Of a stretch of 36,682 bases of DNA, positions 17,198 to 24,971 are shown one piece after another; the first letter of the stretch is position 1, and every line of letters starts with the position of its first letter. The translations under genes were made by a program, and so were the position numbers. The DNA comes from DAOMFM01 sp035429825. Lineage in GTDB: Bacteria; Acidobacteriota; Blastocatellia; UBA7656; JADIYM01. The stretch lies in NCBI GenBank assembly GCA_044224215.1, contig JBGAKX010000035.1:1-36682 (forward strand). The letters run 5' to 3'. The notes beneath the pieces are model-generated. The model was not told the origin of the DNA. It saw only the letters and a program-made list of their open reading frames with translations, and ran no database searches.

Positions 17198-17556
17198 AAC
17201 TCTAACCCTCTGTTCCTTGCCTATGGGGCCAAGATCGCTTTCTGTCAGATTTTCGACACCGCTGTCGGAATTCCGTCATCGTCGACGTCCCGTCGTCGCC
17301 TCGTCGGTTCCGCCGTTTTCGGTTTCCCCGGATCCGGTGTTTCCCCTCGAATCCTTCAAGAACCTGAAACGAAACGACTTATTGAAGTCTATCGGGACGT
17401 TCCGGCTTCGCTTCGTGTTGAATCTCGCCGGTGTCGATCAAAGAGACATCCACGGTTTTTGGGGCCGTGATGTTTGGACGGCAGGGTCTAATGCAAGGGT
17501 GGTGCCACAAATCGGGCAGCGTTTGAGTGCACGCGGGAGGAACGCATGAGACGCAG

Positions 17557-17591
17557 AACGGGCCCCGATTCTGTTCGAATCGGAGCCCGTT
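17557..17591 (-). terminator. Strong hairpin, possible terminator
   Basis: AACGGGC and GCCCGTT form the outer 7 bp, one C/A mismatch follows, then CCGATTC and GAATCGG form 7 bp around a 5-base loop. There is no T-tract on either strand, so termination is uncertain. On the minus strand it would end a transcript covering 17769-17628 or read-through from lpxK. Confidence 0.45.
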
Positions 17592-17627
17592 CGGATGAGT
17601 GCGAGAGGACTACCGCTTGGCCGTGTT

Positions 17628-17769
17628 GGAACCTAATTTTGAACCTATCCTAAGATAGGTGGGTGGCAAGAGCACCGGGATTTGGACTCCCCGACATAAG
17701 TGGGGACTCACCGCCCTGGAGACGTCCCGCCCCCCATTGCATGGGGTGTTGGTTCAAAATTTCAGTTCC
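17628..17769. ncRNA. Candidate structured RNA (possibly 6S-like)
   Basis: Complementary segments nest in the order expected of a folded RNA. GGAAC (17628-17632) pairs with GTTCC (17765-17769). AATTTTGAACC (17635-17645) pairs perfectly with GGTTCAAAATT (17751-17761). Inside lie CCTATC-CTAA-GATAGG (17644-17659), GGGTGG/CCGCCC (17661-17666 with 17711-17716), TCCCC/GGGGA (17688-17692 with 17702-17706) and CCCCAT-TGC-ATGGGG (17732-17746). The first hairpin shares two bases with the long helix, so one of them would be shortened. A closing stem, a bubble with side hairpins and a long apical arm recall 6S RNA, but I cannot identify the family or the strand. A leader element is an alternative. Confidence 0.4.
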
Positions 17770-17835
17770 GATGGAGCCACGAACTTCGCAGTAGCCCCCA
17801 ACGGTCAACAGAGTACTCGCCGGTTCCGAGAGGGG

Positions 17836-18984
17836 TCAAGAAGATTCTCCGGGAGGGGTGTCGCCGGAGGCCTTGAAGCCAAGTATCGTCTTTAAACACA
17901 GGCTCTTGATCAGTGCCTCGTGCTCGCTTCGAAACCCGATGCGAACGGCATGCGTCGATATGGCGCCGAGTTGCAGCCTCTCGAGCTTGACCGCATCCTT
18001 CTCTGTCGTGAGGAGCACTTCAGCTCCCGAAGCGAGTGCATCTCGAGCCGCCGTGTCGAAGTCCTGCTGCCGAAACGAATGGTGGTCGGCGTGCAGGGAC
18101 CGGCTCGCGACAACCAGCCCGACGTTCTCGAGGTCCTCGGCAAAGACACCCGGGTTGCCGATGGCGGTCAGGACACCCACCTTCTTGCCGCGGAGGCTCG
18201 CGACCGTGCGCGTCCCATGACCCGGAGTCAGCGGACGCAGACCTGTTATGTCGTGATATGAGTAGTAGATAGGAGTCTCGGCGGAACGCGCCGCGTCGAC
18301 GACACGCGAGATGGCGTCGCTGTCGAACGATCTGTCGCAACGGGTTACGATCACCGCGTCGGCGCGTCGAATCGCCTGCAACGGTTCGCGGAGCCGTCCG
18401 CCCGGCGCCAAGTATCCACCCCCGAATGGGTCCGTTGCGTCGAGGACGAGCAGGTTCAGATCGCGTCCAATCGCAAGATGCTGGAATCCGTCGTCGAGCA
18501 GAAAGACATCGGGGTCTTCGTTCTCGACTGCCCACATCCCCGCTGAAACCCTGTCGGAATCAACGATCACGGAGACGCGAGGCACATCGCGCGAAAGCAG
18601 TGCGGGCTCGTCGCCCGCGCGATCCGCCGCGTCCGAGGCCAGCGAGCCGTCGCCCGAACGGAGGACGACGCGCTCGTCCGACGACCTTCCATAGCCGCGT
18701 GTGAGAATGGCGACCCGGAAGTTCTGGTCCCTCAGGAATTCGGCAAGCATCGCGACGATCGGCGTCTTGCCCGTACCTCCCATCGTGATGTTGCCGACGC
18801 TGATCACGGGCCGAGGCAGTCGTGTCGATTTCAGGTAGCCCGTTTCGTAAGCGGTTGACCTCACATGGCTTGCGAATTCGTGCACGAGCGCCAGCGGTCT
18901 CAACCATCGCGCCGCGCGGCTGGTCTCGCCTGGGCCACCGATGACGCGGCCCGCAAGGATAGCCATTCGTGAACGCGCCGTCAT
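17836..18984 (-). CDS. lpxK: Tetraacyldisaccharide 4'-kinase LpxK
   Basis: This 382-residue inner-membrane enzyme phosphorylates the 4' position of the lipid A disaccharide, a late step of lipid A synthesis. The N-terminal membrane-associated segment (about 25-60) is followed by the Walker A loop in SVGNITMGGTGKTPIVAML. Other LpxK landmarks are RVAILTRGYGR, GDEPALLSR, VFLLDDGFQHLAIGRDLNLL, PGGRLREPL, LTAIGNPGVF and LLTTEKDAVKL. It is slightly longer than many LpxK proteins, with a short polar C-terminal tail. Its ATG overlaps the stop of waaA by four bases (ATGA), so both are translated together. Confidence 0.95.
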   Translation of the reverse strand: MTARSRMAILAGRVIGGPGETSRAARWLRPLALVHEFASHVRSTAYETGYLKSTRLPRPVISVGNITMGGTGKTPIVAMLAEFLRDQNFRVAILTRGYGRSSDERVVLRSGDGSLASDAADRAGDEPALLSRDVPRVSVIVDSDRVSAGMWAVENEDPDVFLLDDGFQHLAIGRDLNLLVLDATDPFGGGYLAPGGRLREPLQAIRRADAVIVTRCDRSFDSDAISRVVDAARSAETPIYYSYHDITGLRPLTPGHGTRTVASLRGKKVGVLTAIGNPGVFAEDLENVGLVVASRSLHADHHSFRQQDFDTAARDALASGAEVLLTTEKDAVKLERLQLGAISTHAVRIGFRSEHEALIKSLCLKTILGFKASGDTPPGESS

Positions 18985-20291
18985 CGAGCGCTCTCCACGA
19001 TGGGCTTGAGGGCGGCAATCGTCCGGTCGACGGCGCCGCGGTTCGCCGCGATCACCGACAGCCCGCTCTCGCCGATCGCGCGTGCCTCGTCCGGGTTCCT
19101 CAGCAGCCTCACGAGCTGGTCCGCGAGCAGTTCCGCGACGTCCCGCCCGGCGGCTTCGTCGAGCTGAACCACCGCCGACGCATCACGAAAGTCCCGGACG
19201 ACACCCCGGAAGTTGCTCGTGTACGGACCGACCACGACGGGACGGCCGGCCATCGCCGGCTCGAGGATGTTCTGCCCTCCGTGGGGCACGAGACTTCCGC
19301 CAACGAACACCACGTCGGCCAGCGCGTACGCCGACGCCAGCTCGCCGATCGAGTCCAACAGGAGCACGTCGGCGTCGAGCGGGCGATCCGGAGACGTCCG
19401 TCTCGACGTGCGAAGGCCGTTCGCATTGAAGATCCGCTCGACGTCCGCGAAGCGTTCCGGCCGTCTCGGCGCGACAAGAAGCCGAGTGTCCGCGAGGCCG
19501 TCCCGCGACCTGACGCGCGCGAGCGCCCGTGCGAGCAGCTCCTCCTCGCCGTCGGCCGTCGAGCCGGCCACGACGAGGGGTCTCGGGTCAGGAAGCGAAA
19601 ACGCGGCCTCGAGCCGGGGACGCACCGAATCGCAACGCGCGGCGAATTCCTCGCGGTCGACGTCGTACTTCAGATTGCCCGACACCTCGACGCGCGCCGT
19701 GTCGGCGCCGAGCCGGACGATCCTGTCGGCATCAGCAGCGGTTTGCATCAGCCATCGGTCCACGTGCCGGAGAAACGGCGCCAGAAGCCGACGGACTCGG
19801 TGATATCCGCGAAACGACCGGTCCGAGATACGGCCGTTCACGACGGCGACGCGAACGTCGCGGCGACGGCACTCCGCAAGAAAGTTCGGCCAGATCTCGG
19901 TCTCCACAAAACACACCACGCTCGGCCGAACGCTTTCCAGCGCACGCCGCACGGACCACGGCAGGTCCAGCGGAAAGTAGAACACGTCGATGTCGCCGAA
20001 TCGCTCGCGCGCGAGCGCCTGACCCGTGGATGTGGTCGTCGTCAGCACGATGCGCCAGTCGGAGAAGTCGGCGCACATACGGCGCACGAGCGATTCCGCC
20101 GCAAGCAGTTCGCCGACCGAGACCGCGTGGACCCAGAGCGTGCGCCGGTCCGACTGGCCGACGGGCACATTTCCCAGCCGCTCTCGCAGGCTGCCCAGGT
20201 ACTTTCGGTGTCGCAGCCCGCGATACAGGAACACAGGCGACAGAACGACAAGCCCTGTCAGAAGAACGAGCGTGTAGAGCGTTCGGATCAT
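18981..20291 (-). CDS. waaA: 3-deoxy-D-manno-octulosonic acid transferase (Kdo transferase)
   Basis: A 436-residue GT30 glycosyltransferase that adds Kdo to lipid A. The N-terminal membrane anchor (IRTLYTLVLLTGLVVLSPVF) is followed by the acceptor domain with WVHAVSVGELLAAESLV, containing the conserved catalytic Glu, and IWPNFLAECRRRDVRVAVVN. The donor-binding C-domain shows VVAGSTADGEEELLARAL, VLLLDSIGELASAYALADVVFVGGS and NILEPAMAGRPVVVGP. The ATG at 20291 matches the usual N-terminus. It is the first gene of the waaA-lpxK pair. I cannot tell from sequence how many Kdo residues it transfers. Confidence 0.95.
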   Translation of the reverse strand: MIRTLYTLVLLTGLVVLSPVFLYRGLRHRKYLGSLRERLGNVPVGQSDRRTLWVHAVSVGELLAAESLVRRMCADFSDWRIVLTTTTSTGQALARERFGDIDVFYFPLDLPWSVRRALESVRPSVVCFVETEIWPNFLAECRRRDVRVAVVNGRISDRSFRGYHRVRRLLAPFLRHVDRWLMQTAADADRIVRLGADTARVEVSGNLKYDVDREEFAARCDSVRPRLEAAFSLPDPRPLVVAGSTADGEEELLARALARVRSRDGLADTRLLVAPRRPERFADVERIFNANGLRTSRRTSPDRPLDADVLLLDSIGELASAYALADVVFVGGSLVPHGGQNILEPAMAGRPVVVGPYTSNFRGVVRDFRDASAVVQLDEAAGRDVAELLADQLVRLLRNPDEARAIGESGLSVIAANRGAVDRTIAALKPIVESAR

Positions 20292-20381
20292 GGGGATGCG
20301 GGCTTCAGGGTCGAGAATACAGCAACCCGGTCGCTCCGGACGCACTGCAGAACGGCATCCGCACGCCCGCCTCCCCGTGCG

Positions 20382-20939
20382 TTACTTTGCGCGCTCGATG
20401 TATCGCCCGTCGTTCGGATCGACGCGCACGACGTCGCCTTCCTTGACGAACGGCGGAACCATGATCGTCACACCCGTCGACAGCTTCGCCGGCTTGTTGG
20501 AATTCGAAGCCGTCGCGCCCTTCAGTTCGGGCTCGGTCTCGACGACCGCGAGCTCGACGACCGGGGGCAGCTCGATTCCGATCGGCGTGCCGTCGTAGAA
20601 CTCGACCTGGATCTTCAGGCCTTCGATGAGGAATCCCGTGGCGTCGCCGAGTTGCTCGTCGTTCAGGCCGATCTGTTCGTATGTTTCGGTATTCATGAAG
20701 TGGTACAGATCGCCGTCCGAGTACAGGTACTCCATGTCGTGCTGCTCGAGCGTCGCCCGTTCGACACTCTCGGTCGCGCTGAACCGCGTCTCGGTGCTGC
20801 TCCCGTTCTTGATGTTCCTGAGCTTGACCTGAACAAACGCGCGCAGGTTCCCTGGTGTGCGGTGCTGGAATTCGAGCACGCGGCACGGTTCCCCGTTGTA
20901 GATGATGATGTTCCCGCGGCGTATCTGATTGGCGTTCAT
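20382..20939 (-). CDS. efp: Translation elongation factor P, with Asn at the modified loop position
   Basis: A 185-residue EF-P with the usual three beta-barrel domains; it rescues ribosomes stalled at polyproline. Landmarks are IIIYNGEPCRVLEF, YLYSDGDLYHFMNTETYEQ, TPIGIELPPVVELAVVETEP, GATASNSNKPAKLSTG and PPFVKEGDVVRVDPNDGRY. The domain I loop reads RTPGNLRAF. The tip residue is Asn31, where E. coli has Lys34 (PGKGQAF) and EarP-type EF-P has Arg. It therefore cannot be modified by EpmA or EarP chemistry. The ATG at 20939 has a GAGG site 10 bases upstream and a plausible promoter at 21009-21038. It is divergent from the penicillin-binding protein gene. Confidence 0.95.
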   Translation of the reverse strand: MNANQIRRGNIIIYNGEPCRVLEFQHRTPGNLRAFVQVKLRNIKNGSSTETRFSATESVERATLEQHDMEYLYSDGDLYHFMNTETYEQIGLNDEQLGDATGFLIEGLKIQVEFYDGTPIGIELPPVVELAVVETEPELKGATASNSNKPAKLSTGVTIMVPPFVKEGDVVRVDPNDGRYIERAK

Positions 20940-21008
20940 CGATGCGATCCTCGTAAATATGGCCCGACGTGTCGTCAGGTGGAATTGTGTCCCCTGAGGG
21001 AACCGGAA

Positions 21009-21038
21009 AGGATACTTGAACGGAATTTGGAGGGTCAA
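21009..21038 (-). promoter_or_regulatory. Candidate sigma-70 promoter of efp
   Basis: On the minus strand TTGACC (21038-21033) and TATCCT (21014-21009) have an 18-base spacer, 70 bases upstream of the efp ATG. The rest of the 287-base divergent region to 21226 presumably holds the promoter of the penicillin-binding protein gene, which I could not pin down. Confidence 0.55.
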
Positions 21039-21226
21039 CCGCACCGGCGCGCCGGCCAGGTGCTTGAAGTGGCTTGCCCCTGCGTGTACCATTGGACGCG
21101 ATTCCTCATCATCGTGAATTCGCTTCGGGGGACGTTGGGCGGGCAGTCTTACCGCTTCTGATGGAGATTCCTGTTTCAACGGGGGCTCCATCCAGAGCAG
21201 ATCACATCCGGGAAGTAGCACGCGTC

Positions 21227-22513
21227 ATGGGAAAGAGCCGTCTCGTCGTCATTTCAACGATCTTCTCGCTCGTCATCGGGCTCGCGGCCGGCAGCCAACT
21301 GGTGGCTTCCGCCAAGTCGAAGTCTTCGGGCAAATCCAAGGCCTCCAAAAAGTCCTCGAGCGGCAAGAGCGTCAAGTCCTCCAAGAAGTCCAAGACGGCA
21401 AAGGGCGGCAAGTCGTCCAGAAAGCAGAAGTCGCAGCGCGTCGGCAAGAAGATGAGCAAGAAGGAGCGCGCGGCGGCACGGCGCGCGGCCGCGGCGGCGC
21501 GGCGCCGAGAGCTCGAGCGGCTTGCGGCGATCCGTCGCTACGACGAGATGCTGCGCACGCAAGCGGCGCTAAACATCGCAGCCGACAACGTCGCGAACGA
21601 GGACCCGTTTGTCCGCAGCGTGTCGCTCTCCGCCCTCGGATCCCGCGCCGGAACCGTCGTCGTGATGGATCCGAACAACGGTCGCGTGCTCTCCATCGTG
21701 AACCAGCGGATGGCGATTGGATCGGCTTTGAAGCCCTGCTCCACGATCAAACCGTTCGTCGCGCTCGCGGCCCTCAACGAACACCTGATGGATGAGAGCG
21801 CAGCACGAACGCTCAGGACCTGCAACTGCGAGATGGAGATGGACGACGCGCTCGCGTACTCCAATAACGAGTATTTCCAGCAGCTCGGACGCCAGCTCGG
21901 CCTGCAGAAGGTCAACGAGTACGAACGCGAATTCGGGCTTGGCCAGGTGACGGGCATCAATCTTGCCGGTGAGACGCCGGGCCACCTTCCGACCGACGAC
22001 AGCGCCGAGAGCGGCCGGATCTACAGCCACGGCGACGGCGTTGGTCTCACCGCCATCCAGCTCGCTTCGTTCGTGTCGACGATCGCAAACGGCGGATCGC
22101 TCTTCCAGCCGCAGGTGGTCGCCCCGGGCCATACGTTCACGCCCGTCCTCCGACGCCAGATCCGCATCGATCCCAAGAACCGGACGGCGGTGCTCGAGGG
22201 CATGACCGGCGCCGTCGACTATGGCACGGCAAAGCGCGCCTACGACGAAGAGGAGCACATCGCCGGAAAGACCGGCACGTGCATTGGCAACGGTTCGTGG
22301 CTTGGCCTCTTCGCGTCGTTCGCGGGTGTCGACCGGCCGAACCTCGTCGTCGTCGTCATCACCCAGGGATCATCCTCGCGTGGCAAGTACGCGGCGGATA
22401 TCGCCGGCCAGATCTACAAGGGCCTTGCGTCGAGGTATGGCACGACTGCCAGCCGTCCGAGGCGAACCACCGAGACCGAGGTGCAGGGCGTCCCGACGCT
22501 CGGGAATCGGTAA
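21227..22513 (+). CDS. Penicillin-binding transpeptidase with long Lys/Ser-rich linker
   Basis: A 428-residue envelope protein. Residues 1-28 form a signal anchor (LVVISTIFSLVIGLAAG). Residues 29-80 are almost only Lys, Ser, Gly and Ala (for example KSSSGKSVKSSKKSKTAKGG), then an Arg/Ala-rich helix to about 104. A transpeptidase domain follows with all three active-site motifs: S172-TIK, SNN (212-214) and KTG (348-350). It resembles the PBP2/PBP3-type transpeptidase fold but lacks the usual N-terminal pedestal domain. The basic linker may span or bind the peptidoglycan layer. The ATG at 21227 is the one directly before the anchor, with GGAAG about 11 bases upstream. It is 13 bases from the dacB-like gene. 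Confidence 0.85.
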   Translation: MGKSRLVVISTIFSLVIGLAAGSQLVASAKSKSSGKSKASKKSSSGKSVKSSKKSKTAKGGKSSRKQKSQRVGKKMSKKERAAARRAAAAARRRELERLAAIRRYDEMLRTQAALNIAADNVANEDPFVRSVSLSALGSRAGTVVVMDPNNGRVLSIVNQRMAIGSALKPCSTIKPFVALAALNEHLMDESAARTLRTCNCEMEMDDALAYSNNEYFQQLGRQLGLQKVNEYEREFGLGQVTGINLAGETPGHLPTDDSAESGRIYSHGDGVGLTAIQLASFVSTIANGGSLFQPQVVAPGHTFTPVLRRQIRIDPKNRTAVLEGMTGAVDYGTAKRAYDEEEHIAGKTGTCIGNGSWLGLFASFAGVDRPNLVVVVITQGSSSRGKYAADIAGQIYKGLASRYGTTASRPRRTTETEVQGVPTLGNR

Positions 22514-22526
22514 CGGCCGCGACGAC

Positions 22527-24062
22527 GTGTCGACGAACTCTCGCGAGCCACTGATCCGGTCCGGCGCCCGATCAAAGGCACGCCCGGGCAGAGTTCGCGC
22601 GCTCGCGTGCATCGTCCTCGCCACATGCGCGCTCGCCGGGCCGGCGCGCGCGGACGAGCAGCCGATCGCTCAGCGCGTCAGCGCCATCGTTGACGCCCCG
22701 CGTTTCAAGGCAGCACGCTGGGGAATCCACGTCGTCGACGTCGCGACTGGCGACGTCGTCTACAGCCGTGACGCCGGGCGCCGATTTCTTCCAGCGTCGA
22801 ACATGAAGCTCTACACCACGGCGCTCGCGCTTGCGCGGCTCGGGCCCGGGTATCGATGGCGGACATCCGTCTACGCCGCGGCCAAACCAGGCCGGAACGG
22901 ACGCATCGCCGGCGACCTGATCGTGTACGGGCGCGGCGACCCGACGTTCTCGGCCCGGTTCGGAACTGCGGGCGCACACGCGCGCATCGACGCGCTCGCG
23001 GACGCCGTTGCAGCCACGGGCGCGCGCGTGGTGTCGGGCTCGCTTGTCGCGGACGAGAGCTTCTTCAAGGGCGTCCGTCTCGGCTACGGCTGGGAATGGA
23101 ACGACCTGCAGTGGGCGTACGGGGCCGAGGTCAGCGCGCTGTCCGTCGGTGACAATGCGATCGAATTGACCGTCGTTCCCGGCCGCAAGGTCGGAGACGC
23201 GTGCGTCGTGACGGTCGGCGACGATGCAGGCTACGTCCGCGTCATCAACAAGACGCGGACCGCGCCAGCCGGCGAAAAGAACTCGCTGGGCGTCTATCGC
23301 GCCGAAGGCTCGAACACTGTAGAGCTCTGGGGCCGCATGCCGATCGGCGCCGCGTTCGACGATCCGGTCGCGGTGCACGACCCCGCGGGCCTCTTCGGCC
23401 GGTTGCTGCGCGATGCGCTTGCGCGCCGGAACGTCGTCGTGCGCGGCGCTGTGAAGACCGTCGACTCGCGAATGCGCGACGACGTGCCGCTCGACACCAG
23501 TCGCTTCGTCGAGCTCGCGTTCACCGAATCCGAGCCGCTGAGCGCGGTGGTCGCCGTCACGAATCACGTGAGTCAGAATCTCTATGCCGAACTGCTGCTC
23601 CGCTCTGTGGGACGCGCGTTCGGCCCCCGGGACGCCGAGTCGGCGGAAGCGGCCGGCACCGCAGTGCTGCTCGAGTACCTCAAATCGGCGGGGATCGACA
23701 TCGGCCCGCTCGCCTTCAGCGACGGATCGGGATTGTCGCGCTCGAACCTCGTGACGCCAGAAGCCACGGTCGGTCTGCTGACATATGTCCGCGGACAGAG
23801 CTACGGAGATCTGTTCTTCCAGTCGCTCCCCGGTCCCGGCTCGGACGGTACGATGGAGAAGCGCTTCCTCGACACGATGATCGTCGGAAAGCTGCGTGCA
23901 AAGACCGGAACGCTCGGCGACGTGTCCGCGCTCTCTGGATATCTCGAGACGCGCTCGGGCCGCACGCTCGCCTTCTCCATCATGGTCAACAACGAGCCCG
24001 ACGACGTGAAGCAGCTGCGCCGCGCGATCGACGACGTGGTGCTCGCGCTGTTCGACCTCTGA
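22527..24062 (+). CDS. dacB: D-alanyl-D-alanine carboxypeptidase/endopeptidase (PBP4, DacB family)
   Basis: A 511-residue S13-family penicillin-binding protein. Residues 20-42 form a signal peptide. The SxxK motif is in FLPASNMKLYTTALAL (S91, K94), the SxN motif in TNHVSQNLYAELLLRS, and the KTG motif in GKLRAKTGTLGDVSALSGYL. Between SxxK and SxN lies the large insert typical of the class (GDLIVYGRGDPTFSARFG, SGSLVADESFF). It removes terminal D-Ala or opens peptide cross-links in the periplasm. The start is GTG at 22527; the open frame extends further upstream but that part overlaps the transpeptidase gene and has no signal peptide. Likely co-transcribed with it. Confidence 0.92.
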   Translation: MSTNSREPLIRSGARSKARPGRVRALACIVLATCALAGPARADEQPIAQRVSAIVDAPRFKAARWGIHVVDVATGDVVYSRDAGRRFLPASNMKLYTTALALARLGPGYRWRTSVYAAAKPGRNGRIAGDLIVYGRGDPTFSARFGTAGAHARIDALADAVAATGARVVSGSLVADESFFKGVRLGYGWEWNDLQWAYGAEVSALSVGDNAIELTVVPGRKVGDACVVTVGDDAGYVRVINKTRTAPAGEKNSLGVYRAEGSNTVELWGRMPIGAAFDDPVAVHDPAGLFGRLLRDALARRNVVVRGAVKTVDSRMRDDVPLDTSRFVELAFTESEPLSAVVAVTNHVSQNLYAELLLRSVGRAFGPRDAESAEAAGTAVLLEYLKSAGIDIGPLAFSDGSGLSRSNLVTPEATVGLLTYVRGQSYGDLFFQSLPGPGSDGTMEKRFLDTMIVGKLRAKTGTLGDVSALSGYLETRSGRTLAFSIMVNNEPDDVKQLRRAIDDVVLALFDL

Positions 24063-24121
24063 AGATGAGGGCAGCCGGCAACCTAGCGGCCTGAGGTTGT
24101 GGCGCGCTCGTTCTCCGAACG

Positions 24122-24129
24122 TATACAAT
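24122..24129 (+). promoter_or_regulatory. Candidate -10 element of kdsA, leaderless spacing
   Basis: TATACAAT contains overlapping -10-like hexamers. The kdsA ATG begins at 24138, only 8 bases after the element, which is where transcription would start. TTGTGG (24097-24102) is a poor, widely spaced -35. Confidence 0.4.
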
Positions 24130-24137
24130 TCCCGGCC

Positions 24138-24971
24138 ATGTCGACGACTGTCTCTGCATTCGACGTCGGGCCGGTGCGCGTCGGCGGTCCGGACCTGTTT
24201 CTGATGGCCGGTCCGTGTGTCATCGAGAGCGAACGGCACGCGCGTTCGATGGCGGAACGCATCGCTCAAGTCGCAGCAGACGCCGGCGTCCCGTACATCT
24301 TCAAGGCGTCGTTCGACAAGGCGAATCGGACGTCGCTGACGTCGTTTCGCGGCCCCGGGCTCAGCGAGGGCCTCAGGATCCTGGGCGCGATCGGACGCGA
24401 CCTCGGGATTCCCGTGCTCACCGACATTCACGACATCTCGCAGGTCGAACCGGCCGCCGAAGTCATCGACGTGCTCCAGATCCCCGCGTTCCTTTCGCGC
24501 CAGACCGACCTGCTCGTCGCGGCGGCGCGGACAGGCCGGGCGGTCAACGTCAAGAAGGGTCAGTTTCTCGCGCCGTGGGACATGCGCAACGTCGTCGACA
24601 AGCTCAATCAGGCTGGCTCGGAGCGCATCATTCTGACCGAGCGCGGAGCCTCGTTCGGATACAACACACTCGTCGTCGACATGCGCGGCTTCCCGATCAT
24701 GCGACGATTCGGCTGGCCCGTCGTCTATGACGTCACGCACAGCCTGCAACGGCCGGGTGGCCTCGGCGGCTCGTCGGGCGGCGACTCGGAGTTCATCGAG
24801 TACCTCGCGCGCGCAGGCGTTGCGTGTGGCGTCGACGGAGTCTTCATGGAAGTGCACGACGATCCGGCCAACGCGCTCAGCGACGGGCCGAACGCGCTGC
24901 CGCTCGAACGGTTGGCGCCGCTTCTCGCATCGCTCACATCAATCCACAAAATCGCACGAGAGGTTGCATGA
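24138..24971 (+). CDS. kdsA: 2-dehydro-3-deoxyphosphooctonate aldolase (Kdo-8-phosphate synthase)
   Basis: A 277-residue TIM-barrel enzyme joining arabinose 5-phosphate and phosphoenolpyruvate into Kdo-8-phosphate. Landmarks are LFLMAGPCVIESERHA, YIFKASFDKANRTSLTSFRG, GIPVLTDIHD, VDVLQIPAFLSRQTDL, VNVKKGQFLAPWDM and VVYDVTHSLQRPGG. The Cys in AGPCVIES indicates the metal-dependent subtype. It supplies the sugar used by waaA, about 4-5 kb away. I chose ATG 24138 rather than the upstream ATG at 24099 because the latter lies before the -10-like element and adds a non-homologous extension. There is no Shine-Dalgarno sequence, so the mRNA may be leaderless. The stop overlaps the next ATG. Confidence 0.94.
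   Translation: MSTTVSAFDVGPVRVGGPDLFLMAGPCVIESERHARSMAERIAQVAADAGVPYIFKASFDKANRTSLTSFRGPGLSEGLRILGAIGRDLGIPVLTDIHDISQVEPAAEVIDVLQIPAFLSRQTDLLVAAARTGRAVNVKKGQFLAPWDMRNVVDKLNQAGSERIILTERGASFGYNTLVVDMRGFPIMRRFGWPVVYDVTHSLQRPGGLGGSSGGDSEFIEYLARAGVACGVDGVFMEVHDDPANALSDGPNALPLERLAPLLASLTSIHKIAREVA

Larger units (their letters stand above)
17198..17835. other. 638-base intergenic region
   Basis: I see no convincing gene here. The part next to the sigma gene (17198-17550) probably carries its promoter and leader, but I found no clear -35/-10 pair. The part next to lpxK holds a strong hairpin (17557-17591) and a set of nested complementary segments (17628-17769) described separately. Short frames in this stretch lack starts and ribosome-binding sites. 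Confidence 0.6.

Noticed and set aside
17440..17560. Minus-strand short frame with a CPICGTTLALD zinc-ribbon-like stretch
   Set aside because: No in-frame start or ribosome-binding site and only one CxxC; the frame runs through a strong hairpin.
17600..17770. A tRNA gene suggested by GGTTCAAAAT
   Set aside because: No acceptor stem, anticodon arm or T-stem pairing fits; the segment pairs instead with 17635-17645.
22572..24857. Very long open frame antisense to dacB and kdsA
   Set aside because: Low-complexity Arg/Asp/Ala-rich translation, no start context, and it lies opposite two well-supported genes.
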